From Pempheris klunzingeri (taxonomy: Eukaryota; Chordata; Actinopteri; Acropomatiformes; Pempheridae), in the NCBI RefSeq assembly GCF_042242105.1, contig NC_092019.1, forward strand, positions 22,062,828 to 22,126,827: 64,000 nucleotides of DNA, in the 5' to 3' direction. The notes under the pieces were generated by a model. That model was not told the origin of the DNA. It searched no databases and worked only from the letters and a program-made list of their open reading frames with translations. Every line of letters begins with the position of its first letter. The first letter of the stretch is position 1. Position numbers and translations under genes: made by a program. This document shows positions 1 to 12,871 of this stretch, in pieces.

Positions 1-2561
1 CCTCCGCGCACCACCAGTGGATTTTTCCTCTGAACCTCTGCCAGAGTGAGCCCGGATGGAAAGCTGACGTGGATCGGCCCACCTGTTGGCAGAAATTGGC
101 CTGCTGTCATTACCAGTAGGAAACAAGGTATGTTTGTTGGAGCCAAGGCAAATACTCTGGCTAAAGTGACGGAGCCTGTCATTTGAATGTGAGATCATGT
201 GTTGACAACGCTTGTTCTTTATTTGATTAGCGTAGTATGTTTTAGGGCCTCAAACAGTTAATTTTCGTTTCTCTCAACTTTTACTGTCAAATTTAAGCAA
301 AAAGGCCAAACATTTGCTGCCCCGGCTTCTCAAATGTGAGGAAGTCAAGCTTTTCACATTCACGGACTTTTTAATACACCATAGAACGCAAATAAAACCC
401 ATTTGGTTATTACTATGCTGCTTTTTCAGAACCTCCCAGCAGTGTGCAACAATACTTCCTAATGATATATACTTAATGAAATGACCACATGCTGAATTAG
501 AATAAGCAGCAGAAATGGATGGAAGAATGATTAATTCATTTACATTTATGCTAAAAAAGTCTGCACTTGGCCAGTATTAGTCTGTGACTGTCCTAGCTTA
601 TGTATCTAGCAATAGCAGCAGTGTTTGCTACAGCACTGATGGTGCTGACTGAACACAACCCATGATCGAAACAATCCCTCTTCTAGCTAATAGGTGTGTC
701 CCTGGAGTCCATAGTTTACAAAAACATTTTTAGCATTGCTGCCTCCGGCAAGTGAGAGACAGTACTTATACTTTACTTTAGCAAATTCAATTTAAGACCT
801 TTTCTGAAGGTTTTTTTGTGCTTTCGGTTGGAACAAGCAATTTGAAGATGTCCCCGTGGTCTCACAATTCTTCTTGAATTCAATTGAAAAGTAGAAGGAA
901 GGAAATCAGAGGTTAGCCAATAATCTAATTAAATTTTTTTGTAGTAGCACTAGATGTTTTTTTAAGTACGCTGCAGCAGGAGTTTGTTCAGGTGAAAAAA
1001 TTCCAATGTGCTCCCCACATAAATTTGCCTGTGACATTCTAACCCGACCTGCTGGGCCTGTGGTAATACACGAATACCAGCCATTCTCCTGTTTCACTGA
1101 CTCACCAGGTGGTTTCTGTTCACTTCCTACTGCCTGAGAGAACCTCAGTGACCTATATCCATTATTGTTTTCAACAAAAGCAGCCCGCCTCAGTTATCAG
1201 CATGTAGTTTAAAATCACTGGCAGCACTGTGGGAACAAACAAGCTACAAACTACGCTTGCTTTGACAGTGTAACCTAGGTTTACTGAATAAACATAAAGC
1301 AGGATCAAATTGTCTAGGTAATCTGTAACGAGTATGATCTCGCTGTCGTCAGGAGCTTGTGGAGTTTGTTCAGCTGTAACCGAGCAAAGAGAGACGGTTG
1401 AAAGCTCTGGAGGAAAAAAGACATTCAGTAGAATTTAAGTGAAGATCGTAAGTGAAGAAACTGCTACTACCAAGGTCAAGATCAATTTTTCACACTCAAA
1501 AGACACAGTGAGGTGGTTTACCCATTGGTTACATTTACAGTCTCATTCAGTGTGTTTAAATGAATAAAAACAACTCAGATTTCTATTAACCATGTCTCTT
1601 TTTGTTCTTTTGTTATAGATGTGTTTTCACTTTTCCATTTACACCTCTATCACTGTGTTACTTTTTGTGGGCTGAAAGCTTTACGCTGTATGTCAGAGAG
1701 AGCAGCTGATGACGGATACAACAAACTAGCACAGCTGATTTTGTATGACTCTGGCTCAACCTCACTGCGCTAAATGGAAATGTCTGGCAGCTGTACCACC
1801 GTGATGCGTTTGGCTGCCATTGCTGCTGCCGAACAAGAGCAGGAGTTGAGATAAAGGCCTCTGTTAAGGTGTGACATTGTAATTCTAAACTTCTAACAGC
1901 AAAGAGTAATAAAATTTCAGACACTTTCCATAAAAAAAAATTACTTGAAGGAGGAACAAGTGGTGCCAATGTGTCCCAGTGTGAATCTACAACCACAGAT
2001 GCACAACACAACTATTGAACCGGAGAAGTCACCTCCAGCTTTCAAGTAAACACAACTTAGTGTCATAATCCACTGAAATTTGCTTTTCAATTCATAATGT
2101 TGACCATTTAAGCAAGCAGACCAGGGCTGCCATTAGCGACTCACTGTGGCAGATTGCCAGGTAAGTTTATTAATACGTAATGTTGCTTACAGATTTCCAC
2201 GTGTGTGAAGGACTAAATGATCTCCCTTCAGTAATAAAGTCTAGTCAGGTACTATGGAACGGCACAGAGGCAGGAAAGACCACTCACGTATAAGAGGGGA
2301 CGTCTTAGGGCAGTAGGTCAAGTCATCTCCATGGCTATGAGGTTTGGATAGGTGGGAGAGGTTGGCGTACACATCCCCTCCAGGGATGCTAGCTGCTGTG
2401 TGGTTACGGCTTGGCGAGCCAGTGGTGTCGGGTTTGCGGAAGATGCGGATGAAGTACGAGACCCTCTTCTGGTATCCCTCTCGGGACAGCAGTGCCATGA
2501 CCACCAGCTGGATGCCCAGGAACATGAAAAGGTAACGCCATTTGGACTGGATACTGACCAT
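1..2561 (-). CDS. b4galt3: Beta-1,4-galactosyltransferase 3, 5' coding exons (partial)
   Basis: Golgi type II enzyme that transfers galactose from UDP-Gal to terminal GlcNAc. Two coding exons are visible: 2288-2561 (start codon 2559-2561, context GCAACCATGG) and 1-82, joined by intron 83-2287 with GT-AG ends; phase 1 is kept across the junction. Residues 1-8 are a short basic cytosolic tail, about 9-26 a hydrophobic signal anchor (RYLFMFLGIQLVVMALLS), then a stem with an N-glycosylation site at NLS. The first exon carries DVYANLSHL and YCPKTSPLI, which match the human B4GALT3 words DVYSNLSHL and YCPERSPLL; the second begins RGPIHVSFPSGLTLAEVQ, the conserved start of the catalytic region. The catalytic core (DVD and GWGGEDDD motifs) lies off the left edge. 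The 5' UTR probably continues to about 2637, where an AG acceptor is seen. b4galt4 is the alternative, but it lacks the DVY-NLSHL word. Confidence 0.86.
83..2287 (-). other. b4galt3 intron between first two coding exons
   Basis: AT-rich intron with GTGAGTG donor at 2287 and CAG acceptor at 83-85. I see no other gene, RNA or clear repeat in it. Confidence 0.75.
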
Positions 2562-5500
2562 GGTTGCGGCACTCCGTCGTCAAAGCAGCGGAGGTCCGGA
2601 GGGGGCAGTGCAGAGAGTCACGCTGGTCTGGAGCAACCTGACTTTCAGTTTTTTTAACGCGGTGGCTGTGCTGATAACTGTCAGCTGTGTATGTGACCCA
2701 CGCATAAAGTCAAACACACTGTGTACCTAAAATATGGCTACACAGTGAATGTGACAGTTACTTCATGTAAAGTTACATGCAATAATCTGTGGCAATATGA
2801 AATATGAATATAAGTAGATGGGGCGAGATAAGACAAAAATAACACAAAAAGGCACTTTTGGTAGGTTATAATTGAAAAAAAACACCAAAGAGAAGAAATG
2901 ATAGAAAAATATTCTAATTCAAACAAAAAGTCTGTCTACGTTTCTCTATTTCACTGCATCCCTTGCTACAGATCACTATGTGGCAAATATCTCCAAAGTT
3001 GAGTGTTGGTCCGATACGTGATTGGCGTGAGGTGGTGAAGCCAGTCCCACATCATGTGGTTTCACCCTCACTGAATTCCATCCATTGCCCCCTGAAGCTC
3101 ATTTTTCTCTGGTCAAATGAACGGCGGCGTCAGTGTCTCTCGCTCACTCTCTCTTCCTCCCTTTATGAGCTTTATGCTGCCTTCTGTTCTCCCTCATGTT
3201 CTCTCCTGAGGGAGGCCTCTGCAACAACAACAGCCACCATGACAAAAGGGAGCATATGCAGCCGTATAGGCCCTTTACTTTACAAAGGATTACACAGCCT
3301 CCACCGACTCACTGCCTGACTGGCTGGAGAGACAGGGGGAGTGGACCATGGCCAGTGTGGGAGGAGTGGTCAGACAGCTGCATGTGTGTGACTGTGTATT
3401 TGTAAGGGGGAGGTTTTTAGTGGCGAGTCAGGCTGAAAAAAAAAAAGAAATGGGGGAGAGATGAAGGAAGACGAGGAGGAGGAGGAGGGAGATTCCCACT
3501 GTTATTGCCCCATAATGATGCAATCAGCAGCTCTGAGACACCTCGAGTGGCTCACTGGGCCGTCGGCCTTTAGACTCACTGGGTGGACGGGAACAGGAGC
3601 AGTCGCTACAGCACAGCTCTGAAAGACAAAACACAGAGGAGGAGGAGGAGGAGGAGGGTTAGTTACATTGACTGACACCCTTTTTTTTCCCCCCAAACTG
3701 TTGACATCAGCGATTTCGTACTTGTACAGCAGAGTGGCCATCCCATACAAACAATGAGTAATTGTGTGCAGTATAGGCCCAACAAGTGGATTGTGTTTGT
3801 TTACATGGAGAATCAACAGCACAGTTCAACAGCCCTGACTAATCAGGCCCAGCGTGGGCTCCAGCGCTGATGCCTCCCCAAAGAGAGGCCTGCTGCCCAC
3901 AGCGGATGGCAGGCAGGAAGCCATGTGCTGCCGTGCGGCTCAAGCTTCCTAGTTCTACAGCCAACAAACTCAACAGCCCCGTTGCTGAAGTTTGCTGCAA
4001 TGTTGCGTTTGCCGACCTTACATAACCCCTGCCCCTGCTCTGTTGCTGTCTGCTGCAGTATTCAACACATCCTTAGTCACAAATCAATTAGAGCTTGTTA
4101 AAGTAGACGGTCTCAGGCCACTAATCCTAATCCCGCTGAATGCTACGAGCCTCGTAGAAAGACAGAGAGACAGACATAAATGTTCAAAACAACTAGAGCA
4201 ACTCCTCTGTCATGAAGGTCAGGATGCATGTTTCCCACATTTTTTTAAAAAATGTTTTGCTTGGCTAATGTGTGCTTCATGAAAAGTATTTCAAGAAAAG
4301 TCAGAAATTGAAAAATGTCCGGCGTGCAGCTACTTCAGTGCTTCTTTAGATCATTCCTCCTCAGCCATCAGTGTGTTGTTGACATCTTCAGCCCTGAGAG
4401 CATGCAATGCTAATTGCACGGAGGGAAACGGCAGCATTATGAGCACTCCGATGTGTGCAGAGTACATTTGTTTTCTGAAGCAGCGCTCTTGTGTTTGCCT
4501 GACTCCGTTTAGTCTGTCAGGCAATCCGTATCACACTCTACAAAAGCAGTTACATTATACACAGCTTGTTAAAAGGAGAGAAGCAAAAATTAAAAAAAGA
4601 GACAGAAAAGAATAAAACTGACGGGGCTGGCACAAAAGGGGATGACTGCTTACTCTTTGTTATGCTGCATTATATTTTCATCAAACAAGAGATGAATTAC
4701 AATTATTGTCTTGACAAAAAATTACTTTTTTGCACCATTTCACATTGTTATCATCTAGCTTTTACAGCTCTGCAATACAAAATTGTAAATGATTAGATGG
4801 ATATAAATTGGACTCTTTATCAGTGAAGATGAAGAATAATCCCTGAATGTTTGCTTATCTGACTAGAAATGGTTAAAGGATAACCTGGCACAATTGCACC
4901 AAAGAACAACATTACACCTATTGCAGCTCTTTGCTCGCCGTTCTCTGCTGCGCTGGAGGCAACCTACTGGACTAATTCCAAAACTTGCACCTACCAGACA
5001 TTTTGAACCCAAAATTCGCAAGACAAAAGACAGCACATTATCCTTTAAATTTATAAAAACAGGTTGCCAAAAAAATCCTTTAATAGTGAATACACAAACT
5101 GACATGTACAACCTACCTAAACGACTACACAGATGTGGAGCTGGCATCTGACAAACTCCTGCCTGCTGGAATTTCTGTATTTTGCTTTGACAGCTTGACT
5201 GCGAGGATTTTCAGTTCAAGGATAAAAAAAGGTCTTCCTCTAAGGGGATATGTGGATCAAAAAGGAGAGGAAAGCCTCTGCTTGCCGCCGCAGATTTTTA
5301 TCTGCATGTGGAACTGTGAGCAGATGGGAGATTTACCCCTCTCACTTTGCCCGGCCTGGTAATAGCCACATAGATTATGGATATGGTTTATAAAGATCAT
5401 GTCGTAAAGACTTTGGGTAATCCCACAGCGGGGAAATCCAACTCCATCACTCAGAGATGTGATCCAGAACACAAAAACAACCGACCTGGAGGTAATCTTT

Positions 5501-8042
5501 ACCTAGCAATTTGTTTTCACTAACTGATTGGTGGCTTTTCAGGCTCAAAGATTAATATCGCCTAAATGATTAATCCTCGCACATTTTCAAGGACAAAACA
5601 TGGCCGATAAGATCAATGTGGTATTCAGGTTAGAGACGCAGGATGACTGAACATCATGCATGAGGAAAACACCCCAGGACTGAATTCAAATGTTCTATGA
5701 CATCCCCTTTCTATTCTCCCACAGACCAGTGTCACATTCATCTGTAATGAGATATGCGAATGTCTTTACAAAGGAGAGAAATGATAGGCCTGGTTTGCTC
5801 GAGGGCCACGTAGTGCTTGAGCTGGATTATGCAGCGATAGAAACTGGCAGCGAGCACCTTCTTTAACAAAGCTCTGGCACTGACTTAACGCGCATATAAA
5901 AAGAGATCCAGTGGCTGCATTTGGACAAATTTTCTGAGTTAGAGGGCCGAGGATGAGGAGTGAACCAAAAAGAGACAGGGACAAAGCAAACTAAGAGGAG
6001 CTGGAAGGGTAGAGGGAGAGCAGCCAACAGTCTGGCTACACTATGTTCCTTTGACTTCAATGTCTCTCTAGCACAGATGTCCTTCCGGTCTACATTTAGA
6101 ATTTCAAAAGGAGGCAGGTTTGGCATGGCATTACAATACTGGAGCGAGAATTTTCTGGTCTCTGCTCTTTTTTTAAACCTCACTGTGCAATGGGTTCTTT
6201 TAAACAGTGATGGCACATAATGGTTGACAAATAGGACATTTTCTTTCCTGCCCATGGGGCATTAATATTACATATATGTGGTATGTCCACATGCATGCTT
6301 GCACACACATGAATGACTGCAAGAGGAGCCACGAGGGCTAGCATGTGGGTTAGAGTGAAGAACAGACAAGAAAATAAAAAGGGATGAGGCTATAGAGTGT
6401 GGAGTTATATATTTAGCCCATCATCTAGGGACTATAGCAAATCCTAAAGGGACAGTATAGAACTCATTCACAGTCCACTGGCAGCCACAGCAGAGAGAAA
6501 CAAACAAGCAGCCGGACCACGTCACAGCAGGAGGACTCACAGAGGAGGTTTACCTAACCAGACAGTCCTCGAGTCTCTACTGGCCCTAACACCTGAGTCA
6601 CGTATCTTCCTTCTTCTCCCATTTTTATTCCTCTCAAACTGTCCAGGTAGCTTATTCCATGGGCTAGAACAGATCAGTAACATTAATGTACAAAATTTTA
6701 TTTCAATTTCCTCATACTTCTGTCATTTACTACACATCACAGGCTATTTTATAGTTGGTAGTTATCGGAGCCAGAAATTCCAGGCACAGCTGGTTCACAT
6801 CAAATGAGCAGAGTGCAGAGCAGAGACACAGTCCATCCCATCATGAGTACAATGCTATTTTAACATTGAATATTGTTAACTTAAAAGTGTGTGTGAAGGA
6901 CCTGGACGTGCATCTCTCTGAGGTTGAATGGGATGGAATGCTTGGCCAGTGCGAGGAGTGCACACCTCCTCTCTTTGTGCTGGACATGGATTTATTTAAG
7001 CTCTTGCTTACACTACACTCAACTACTCCTAAGTTAACTGGGATCTATCCAGATGTGGGCCCTGCTTGCAGTAGATGCAAGCATTCACCATGCCCTCTGG
7101 CTCACAAGTGATGGCTTTGCCCAGTTACATTTTGGAGGGAAAGTCCTGTAATGGAACTCAGTCTTAGTAACGTCCACCCCTGGGCATATTTGGTGTGGGA
7201 ATGCATGACATTGACCTGCATAATGATAAGTACAATGTTACTGCAGTAAGAACTTATTAAAATAATTTTATATTTTATTCATTCACTCTATTTTTTCCAA
7301 CTTTATCTGTAATTATCTCGCTCATACTTCATCTGTGTAAAGTATATCTGCATTTACACTCCTGTTATTGCCGTTTTTGCTTAATAGGCCATTATTTTTA
7401 CTTTTATGCATGTATCCATATATTCACTCTTGTCATTCTTATTGTTATTATTACACTGCCTAGAATTATAAAAAGATTTTTTTAACAAAAGAAAACTGAT
7501 TGTGTCCTTTTTTCCAGTAACAGACAAGGTATTGGAGGAAACATGCATCTTAGTCAGTGCCTCCAAACCAAAAAAGGCCATTATTCACTAATCGAATACT
7601 GACACAGCAGATAGAAATGCTCAACACTTCTGCTGCTATTTTTACCATGAAAGTAGACAAAAAAGAATAGAAAGGTTGCCACAAAAATCGAGACTAGATT
7701 GTATTATGGTGTAATGAGGGCCTTAACCTCTTAACCCCAATGAAGCACACAGCAAGGCTCTGCATTAGAGGATGAAGCTTTCACATGAGTGAGCGCTCTC
7801 TCGTTTTAAATGTGACTTTCCTGTTAAATCTGCTAAACCCCTACTCTACTGTTAGTGAGGGGAAAGTCCATCAAATCCCACTCACTTTTATACAAGACTC
7901 CCTTTAAGCTTTTATTCAGGGACACAGGATCACTCCTGCATGCTGTAGGGTCATGATATCCATCTCTCTTTCCACCATTTGTAGTGTTTGCGTGAAACAT
8001 TATTTCTTGTGGTGAATACTCTGAAGTCCTCCCTCCAGCCCA

Positions 8043-8179
8043 TACACTATATGGACAAAAGTATTCGGACGCCTGACCATTATACCAACAGGGAGTGTAA
8101 TGACATTGTATTCAAATACATACTTAAATGTGGAGTTGGTCCTCCAGCAAATTTGGTCACATTTTCAGTTGACCCATAA
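8043..8179. mobile_element. Tc1/mariner-like DNA transposon fragment (left end)
   Basis: Begins TACACTATATGGACAAAAGT and continues with CCTGACCATTATACC and GGAGTTGGTCCTCC. These words are the familiar start of an abundant fish DNA transposon. The element is truncated after about 135 bp; no transposase remains. Confidence 0.6.
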
Positions 8180-8330
8180 TAAAGTCACAAAAGAACCAAA
8201 CTTCATGAATGTTTTCTGTTCCAATCACTCTATCAGAGAAAAATCAGAGTTGCAGAAATAACTGGAAACTCAAGAGAGCCATGACATTATGTTCTTTACA
8301 AGTGTATGTAAACTTTTGACCACAACTGTA
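8180..8330. mobile_element. Tc1-like transposon fragment (right terminal repeat)
   Basis: Ends GTATGTAAACTTTTGACCAC then AACTGTA, the typical right terminal repeat of Tc1-like fish elements. Only this end is present, so the copy is a dead relic adjoining a different Tc1-like fragment. Confidence 0.6.
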
Positions 8331-10533
8331 GGTGTGAAAATGCACCAGATCCAATAGTGAGCAATGTTACAAAAAAGTATTTCCAGGGCATGTTTCCCCA
8401 CAGTTACTATGACTATTTCCACCACTGATAAAAACACAATCTGAGCCAGGTCACATCAGTGTGCTGTTGGGTTCATTGTGACCTCAAATGATTTGAACAC
8501 ACCAACAGGTGGCCTCATGCTTGGCACCCTGTTAGCCTCGCAGCAGAGCTGTGTTACGAGGTCTGAAATGAAAGCATTCATTTATTACCCCTGGTGATTT
8601 AACTTTGTCCTCGGTTTGCCTTTTCTCTGGCAGCCGTTCAGCAATCAGTGATGTGTCACGCACTCCACAACAACAACAAAAAAAGGTTTTGCGGGGTTGA
8701 AATAGGAACTTCTGCCATTAGAAATGTGCATAGGGACGGACAGTTCGCAGTTCACTGCAGCAAACTTGCCAAAGCCAGCTTTACTCAGTCTTGCAGCAAT
8801 AACAGGAATTAATAATTATACTATATGTTATCAGTTCCTCATTCTTCAAGATACAAAGCAGTTCCACAGCTAGGCAGCTGATCCACGTAATTGCTCAAAA
8901 CTGATACAGTGAGGATCTGTGAGTTAAGCAAACTAACAGTTGTATTTCTACTAGTTAAGGGACTGGTGTTTAATACTGCACATAGGAGAGAAACTGATCT
9001 GCACAGATGTGGTCAGTCGACCAGGAAGCAGCTCTTGCAAAACAGCTTTTTTCTTCTTTACTAGGCTGCCAAGGCAGAGAAATATTCTTTACACAAACCA
9101 TTATCGGTCTTAAAAATACAACAGACTTAAGGGGAAAGCATTATTCAGACTCTGTATTCGCAAGCTGGCCTTTTCTCCGGAGTACCAAAACGAGCAAGAC
9201 CAGGCAATGAAATGATGTGCAAACATGCCCTGAGAAAAGAGGTGTCTGCATAACAACGCGTGCCAGCGTCCGTGTCATGGCAACACATCCTAAGCCCTGG
9301 CCATTCATCGTGGGTGCAGCTGGTACACGTCTCTATGGCTGTTCCCTCGAGTACAGCTCTGCTGGGACAGACTGCTGAGGAGGGAGGGGGCGGGGGGTAT
9401 GGGGAGAGGGCACATCGTCCTCCTATTTCCTCCCACTTTCGCTTCTCTTCCGTCTTCCAGTGGTTGTCTGTGCTGTTTAGTGTAGTGTTCACCTCCAGCT
9501 ATAACCAACCCACCAGGGACAGTCACTTATCCAATCACAGGAACTTTCCAACTGAGCAAACGACTACCATGGTGATAGGGAAACCCCCACGGGTCCAGAA
9601 TATCCACAGCAAAACTGGAGCGACGAGTTATACAAGAAAGAAGAGACTCCTCTAATATTCAGCCTATTCAAACAAAATGGAACTGCAAGTAATTGAGAAC
9701 AGTTGTTCCATGGGAATATCTAAAGCAGAAGATAAAGAACACAAGTTATGACAGCTGATGCCACCAGCTAAATCTGATATTATTCAGTTTGAAAAAGACA
9801 CAGATGTTATCTAGGGAGCTGCACTTTAAGATAAAGATTATGTATCGCAGGACCTCAATATCGCTAATGTGACAATATTTGGACCTGACTGTTAAAGATA
9901 TTAGATAACGTTTACCCAGTCTAAGCTGGGGTAGGAGCTGTGGGCTGTCAGGAAAAAAAAAAAGACTGATAATATATCGTTACAAGTTAGTTTAGATAAC
10001 GATTTTTAGTAATAATTTTGGGCTTTAGTATCTTGTTTAGGCTTTTTAAATAGTAAATGACTGTTCAATGAGAAAAAAAAACAAAACAGTAATGTGTACG
10101 ACAATAATTGAGAAATCATGATAAACCGTCAATGACAACCTCAGTATCACAATCACCTGCAATAACTGCCAACGACCAGGTGCAGAATTCACTGCCAACA
10201 ACCGAGTAACAGAGAGATTACAGGTGGGGATTGTACGCAGTTAGATGTACGTCCAGCTAACTTTGTATTTACTGTTTTGTTTAAAAATGGGCCATCATAT
10301 TTGCTTTAACATCCAAGCACTTGGATTTATACCTCAGCTACTATGACTATTCAAGTGTGTGCATTTGACAGTGAGGATAACAATATATTAAAAAAAAAAA
10401 AAGACCGTTTTCATTCATGCCCAGTTGGAGTCCTACTCTTAAGAACACAAACGTCTATCCAGCCTGACAGGTTGGATGTGCAGGTTTCCCCTGATGCAGA
10501 GGTGTGTCTGATAAATCAAACAAAAAGAAAAAA

Positions 10534-10570
10534 GGTGTGTGAGTGTGTGTGTGTGTGTGCACCGTCCTGA

Positions 10571-10604
<34 letters not shown>
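10534..10604. repeat. Head-to-head (GT)n and (AC)n microsatellites
   Basis: A GT tract at about 10534-10559 is followed after a 12-bp spacer by a (CA)17 tract to about 10604. The two tracts are complementary, so the single strand could fold into one hairpin. Confidence 0.85.
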
Positions 10605-10609
<5 letters not shown>

Positions 10610-11099
10610 GTCAAGGACAACATCCCAGCTGTCAGAGGGTTAAACTACTTGTCCATCTTCTTGTGTAACACACACTTCAACACATCTAAACACACACGCA
10701 CACGTTCACGGTCCTTCAGTCATTCGTCAAGCAGGGGCTCAGTCTGACACTTGAGGGGGGGAGGGGGCCGCCGTGCACAGCCTTTTGGCCTTTTGTTCTT
10801 CTCGTGCTCATAATACATGAGAATCAACAGAGGCAACGAAACTTGTTTCGTCTGGAAGTGACACAAGCGAGCAAGTAGCGAGAGTATTTTTAAACTCCCG
10901 GACATCTCAACAGTGAGCATGTCGCTAACTCTAGCCCCTCATGAATAGTTAGCTATTAATACACCGGGCTGTTCGCCAAAGTTAGTGGCTATTAAACTTT
11001 TGTTTGTGTCGCCTTTGTGCTTTTGGCTGTGACAAAGAACCTCGCGGACTTTGGTGGGCAAGCAAACCTCAAAGTGGTTCGACGAACATTTATAAAAAG

Positions 11100-11571
11100 T
11101 TATGCAAGCGTTTTTTGGGGAGTAAGTGAACGCACACTGGGCTAATAATGACCAACACTGGCGCAATGTTGGCTGTGTAGCACGATTGGCTAACAGCGCA
11201 CGGCTAAAACCTGAGAAAACGCGTGTCTTCCCGTGTTTCTGTCACGGTGGGGGCTCTTTTATCCACTTTATTCACCGCAGTGTTTTATAACGCTGCCGCC
11301 TGCTTGACTTTCCACAGAGGCTAACACTGACGCCGCCGCCGCCAACTATGTTAAACTGTTGGGTGACTGAACAGGTTCACTCAAAGCCAAAGATCATCAA
11401 CCACGCTTTCAAACACACAATCCCGTGAACTCCCCGGGAGGAAACTGCTCTCACCCAGCCTCCTGCTACAGCCAGCTGTGATGGGGAAGAGCGAGCCGAG
11501 CTGAGCCGAGCCGAGCCGCTGCGGGTTAACTGACGTTAGTTAGCAAGCTAGCAAGCTAGCAGCCTCTCTCT

Positions 11572-11610
<39 letters not shown>

Positions 11611-11920
11611 TGCTGTTCTCGCTGTCGTTTAGCGATAGTTTCAGTGTTTTATAGTTTATTTCTCACCCGGGCAGCTGCTCCGGTCCCTCGGCTGGTCCGG
11701 TAGCTGTTAGCCGTCGATATGCCCAGCAGCACCTCCCTCCTCAGGATTTCCGATATGTTTTGAAGTTGATGCCGTGCGGACGCGGATATGTGCGGTAGTC
11801 TCACGCAGCGAATGAGCAGAGCCAATGTCGCACAGCACTTTTCCCCTCCCCTCCTCTGGAAACCCCAAATTACGATCATGTGCCCACAGAAGCTCCAAAA
11901 ACAAAACCAGATGCAAAACA
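11100..11920 (-). promoter_or_regulatory. CpG-richer block, candidate promoter and UTR exon of b4galt3
   Basis: Local rise in GC and CpG, with GCCGCCGCCGCCGCC near 11331-11345, a CCGAGC repeat near 11500-11520 and an embedded (CA)n at 11574-11608. On the minus strand GTGAG donors are possible at about 11665 and 11450, fitting a non-coding first exon spliced to the b4galt3 coding exon. It could equally serve the plus-strand gene that starts at 12872, as a divergent promoter. No TATA box or transcript evidence is seen. Confidence 0.35.
11574..11608. repeat. (CA)n microsatellite
   Basis: About 17 CA units inside the CpG-richer block. Confidence 0.9.
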
Positions 11921-12871
11921 ACAGTTATTCTTAGTTTTTTCTTTTGATTTTTTATCGTTATTATTCCAGCAGTAGCAGCTCAGATGTCGTGGTAATATAA
12001 CCTAATGATAATGTTTGGCATTTTTATATTCAAGATTCCGTGTGGAAAATGCTGTGCAAATGTTGTAAACGCACGTTCAACACCATTTATACAAAACAAC
12101 AACTGCACCGTAGACACAATCAGAGTGAGATCATGAGAGGAAAATGAAGTTATTATAATATAAAGCTGCTGGAGACGTTTACAAGTGACAGAAATGAGGA
12201 CTTCGGTTTGGACTTGACAGCTGTTAAGACTTCAGCTGAGACTGAGTCTGAAGGTAGACAAAGACCAGTTTTGACCTAAAATCCTAAATAAATGAAAAAT
12301 GAGACAGCACCAGAGAGGCTCTGAGCAGCTTTGCCACATGCATTCACTGGATAGTGTAAGTCTATTACCCTGTGACTTTTAATAAAGAGAAAAAGAAACA
12401 AAACCACCAGACAGAACAAATAAACTTTTCATCTGTCCAAAACGTACAAAAAACAACAGTTGGTCATGTTTCATTCAACAATGAAATCTCTGTGTAGCCG
12501 GTTGTTTTTCACTCCTCTGGTGCATTAATGAATTCATCAGGATCAACTTGTTGACATGAGTGTTTAAATAAAGCCACATGTTCTAGAACTGGACCAGGAA
12601 TAAAAGTAAACAAAAAAAAATGGCATTTCATGCAGGACATTATATTTCACAGTTAAGGTAAGTGATGGTCATTTACTCACACACATATGCCTGCTTTATT
12701 CTAATGTAAATGCCAGTTCTGATGGAAAACATGCAGAAATAATGAATGATTAATGAATGATCATGAATAATTACATGAACATTTTAATAAATACATAATC
12801 ACCTCATGCTGCAGCCTCCAGGACACTGATTTTGACCTTGTCTTTGTTTTTGGTGGGACAGACACAGCAAA

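Larger units (their letters stand above)
2638..11100. other. Long non-coding stretch upstream of b4galt3 coding exon
   Basis: Probably the first (UTR) intron of b4galt3 if its promoter is the CpG-richer block near 11.1-11.9 kb. It holds purine-rich runs ((GGA)n near 3470-3490 and 3640-3657), Tc1-like fragments at 8043-8330 and microsatellites near 10.55 kb. No reading frame has gene-like content. Confidence 0.5.

Noticed and set aside
9260..9655. 131-codon plus-strand frame with an overlapping minus-strand frame
   Set aside because: Both strands are open over the same G-rich stretch, composition is not protein-like, and no splice sites fit.
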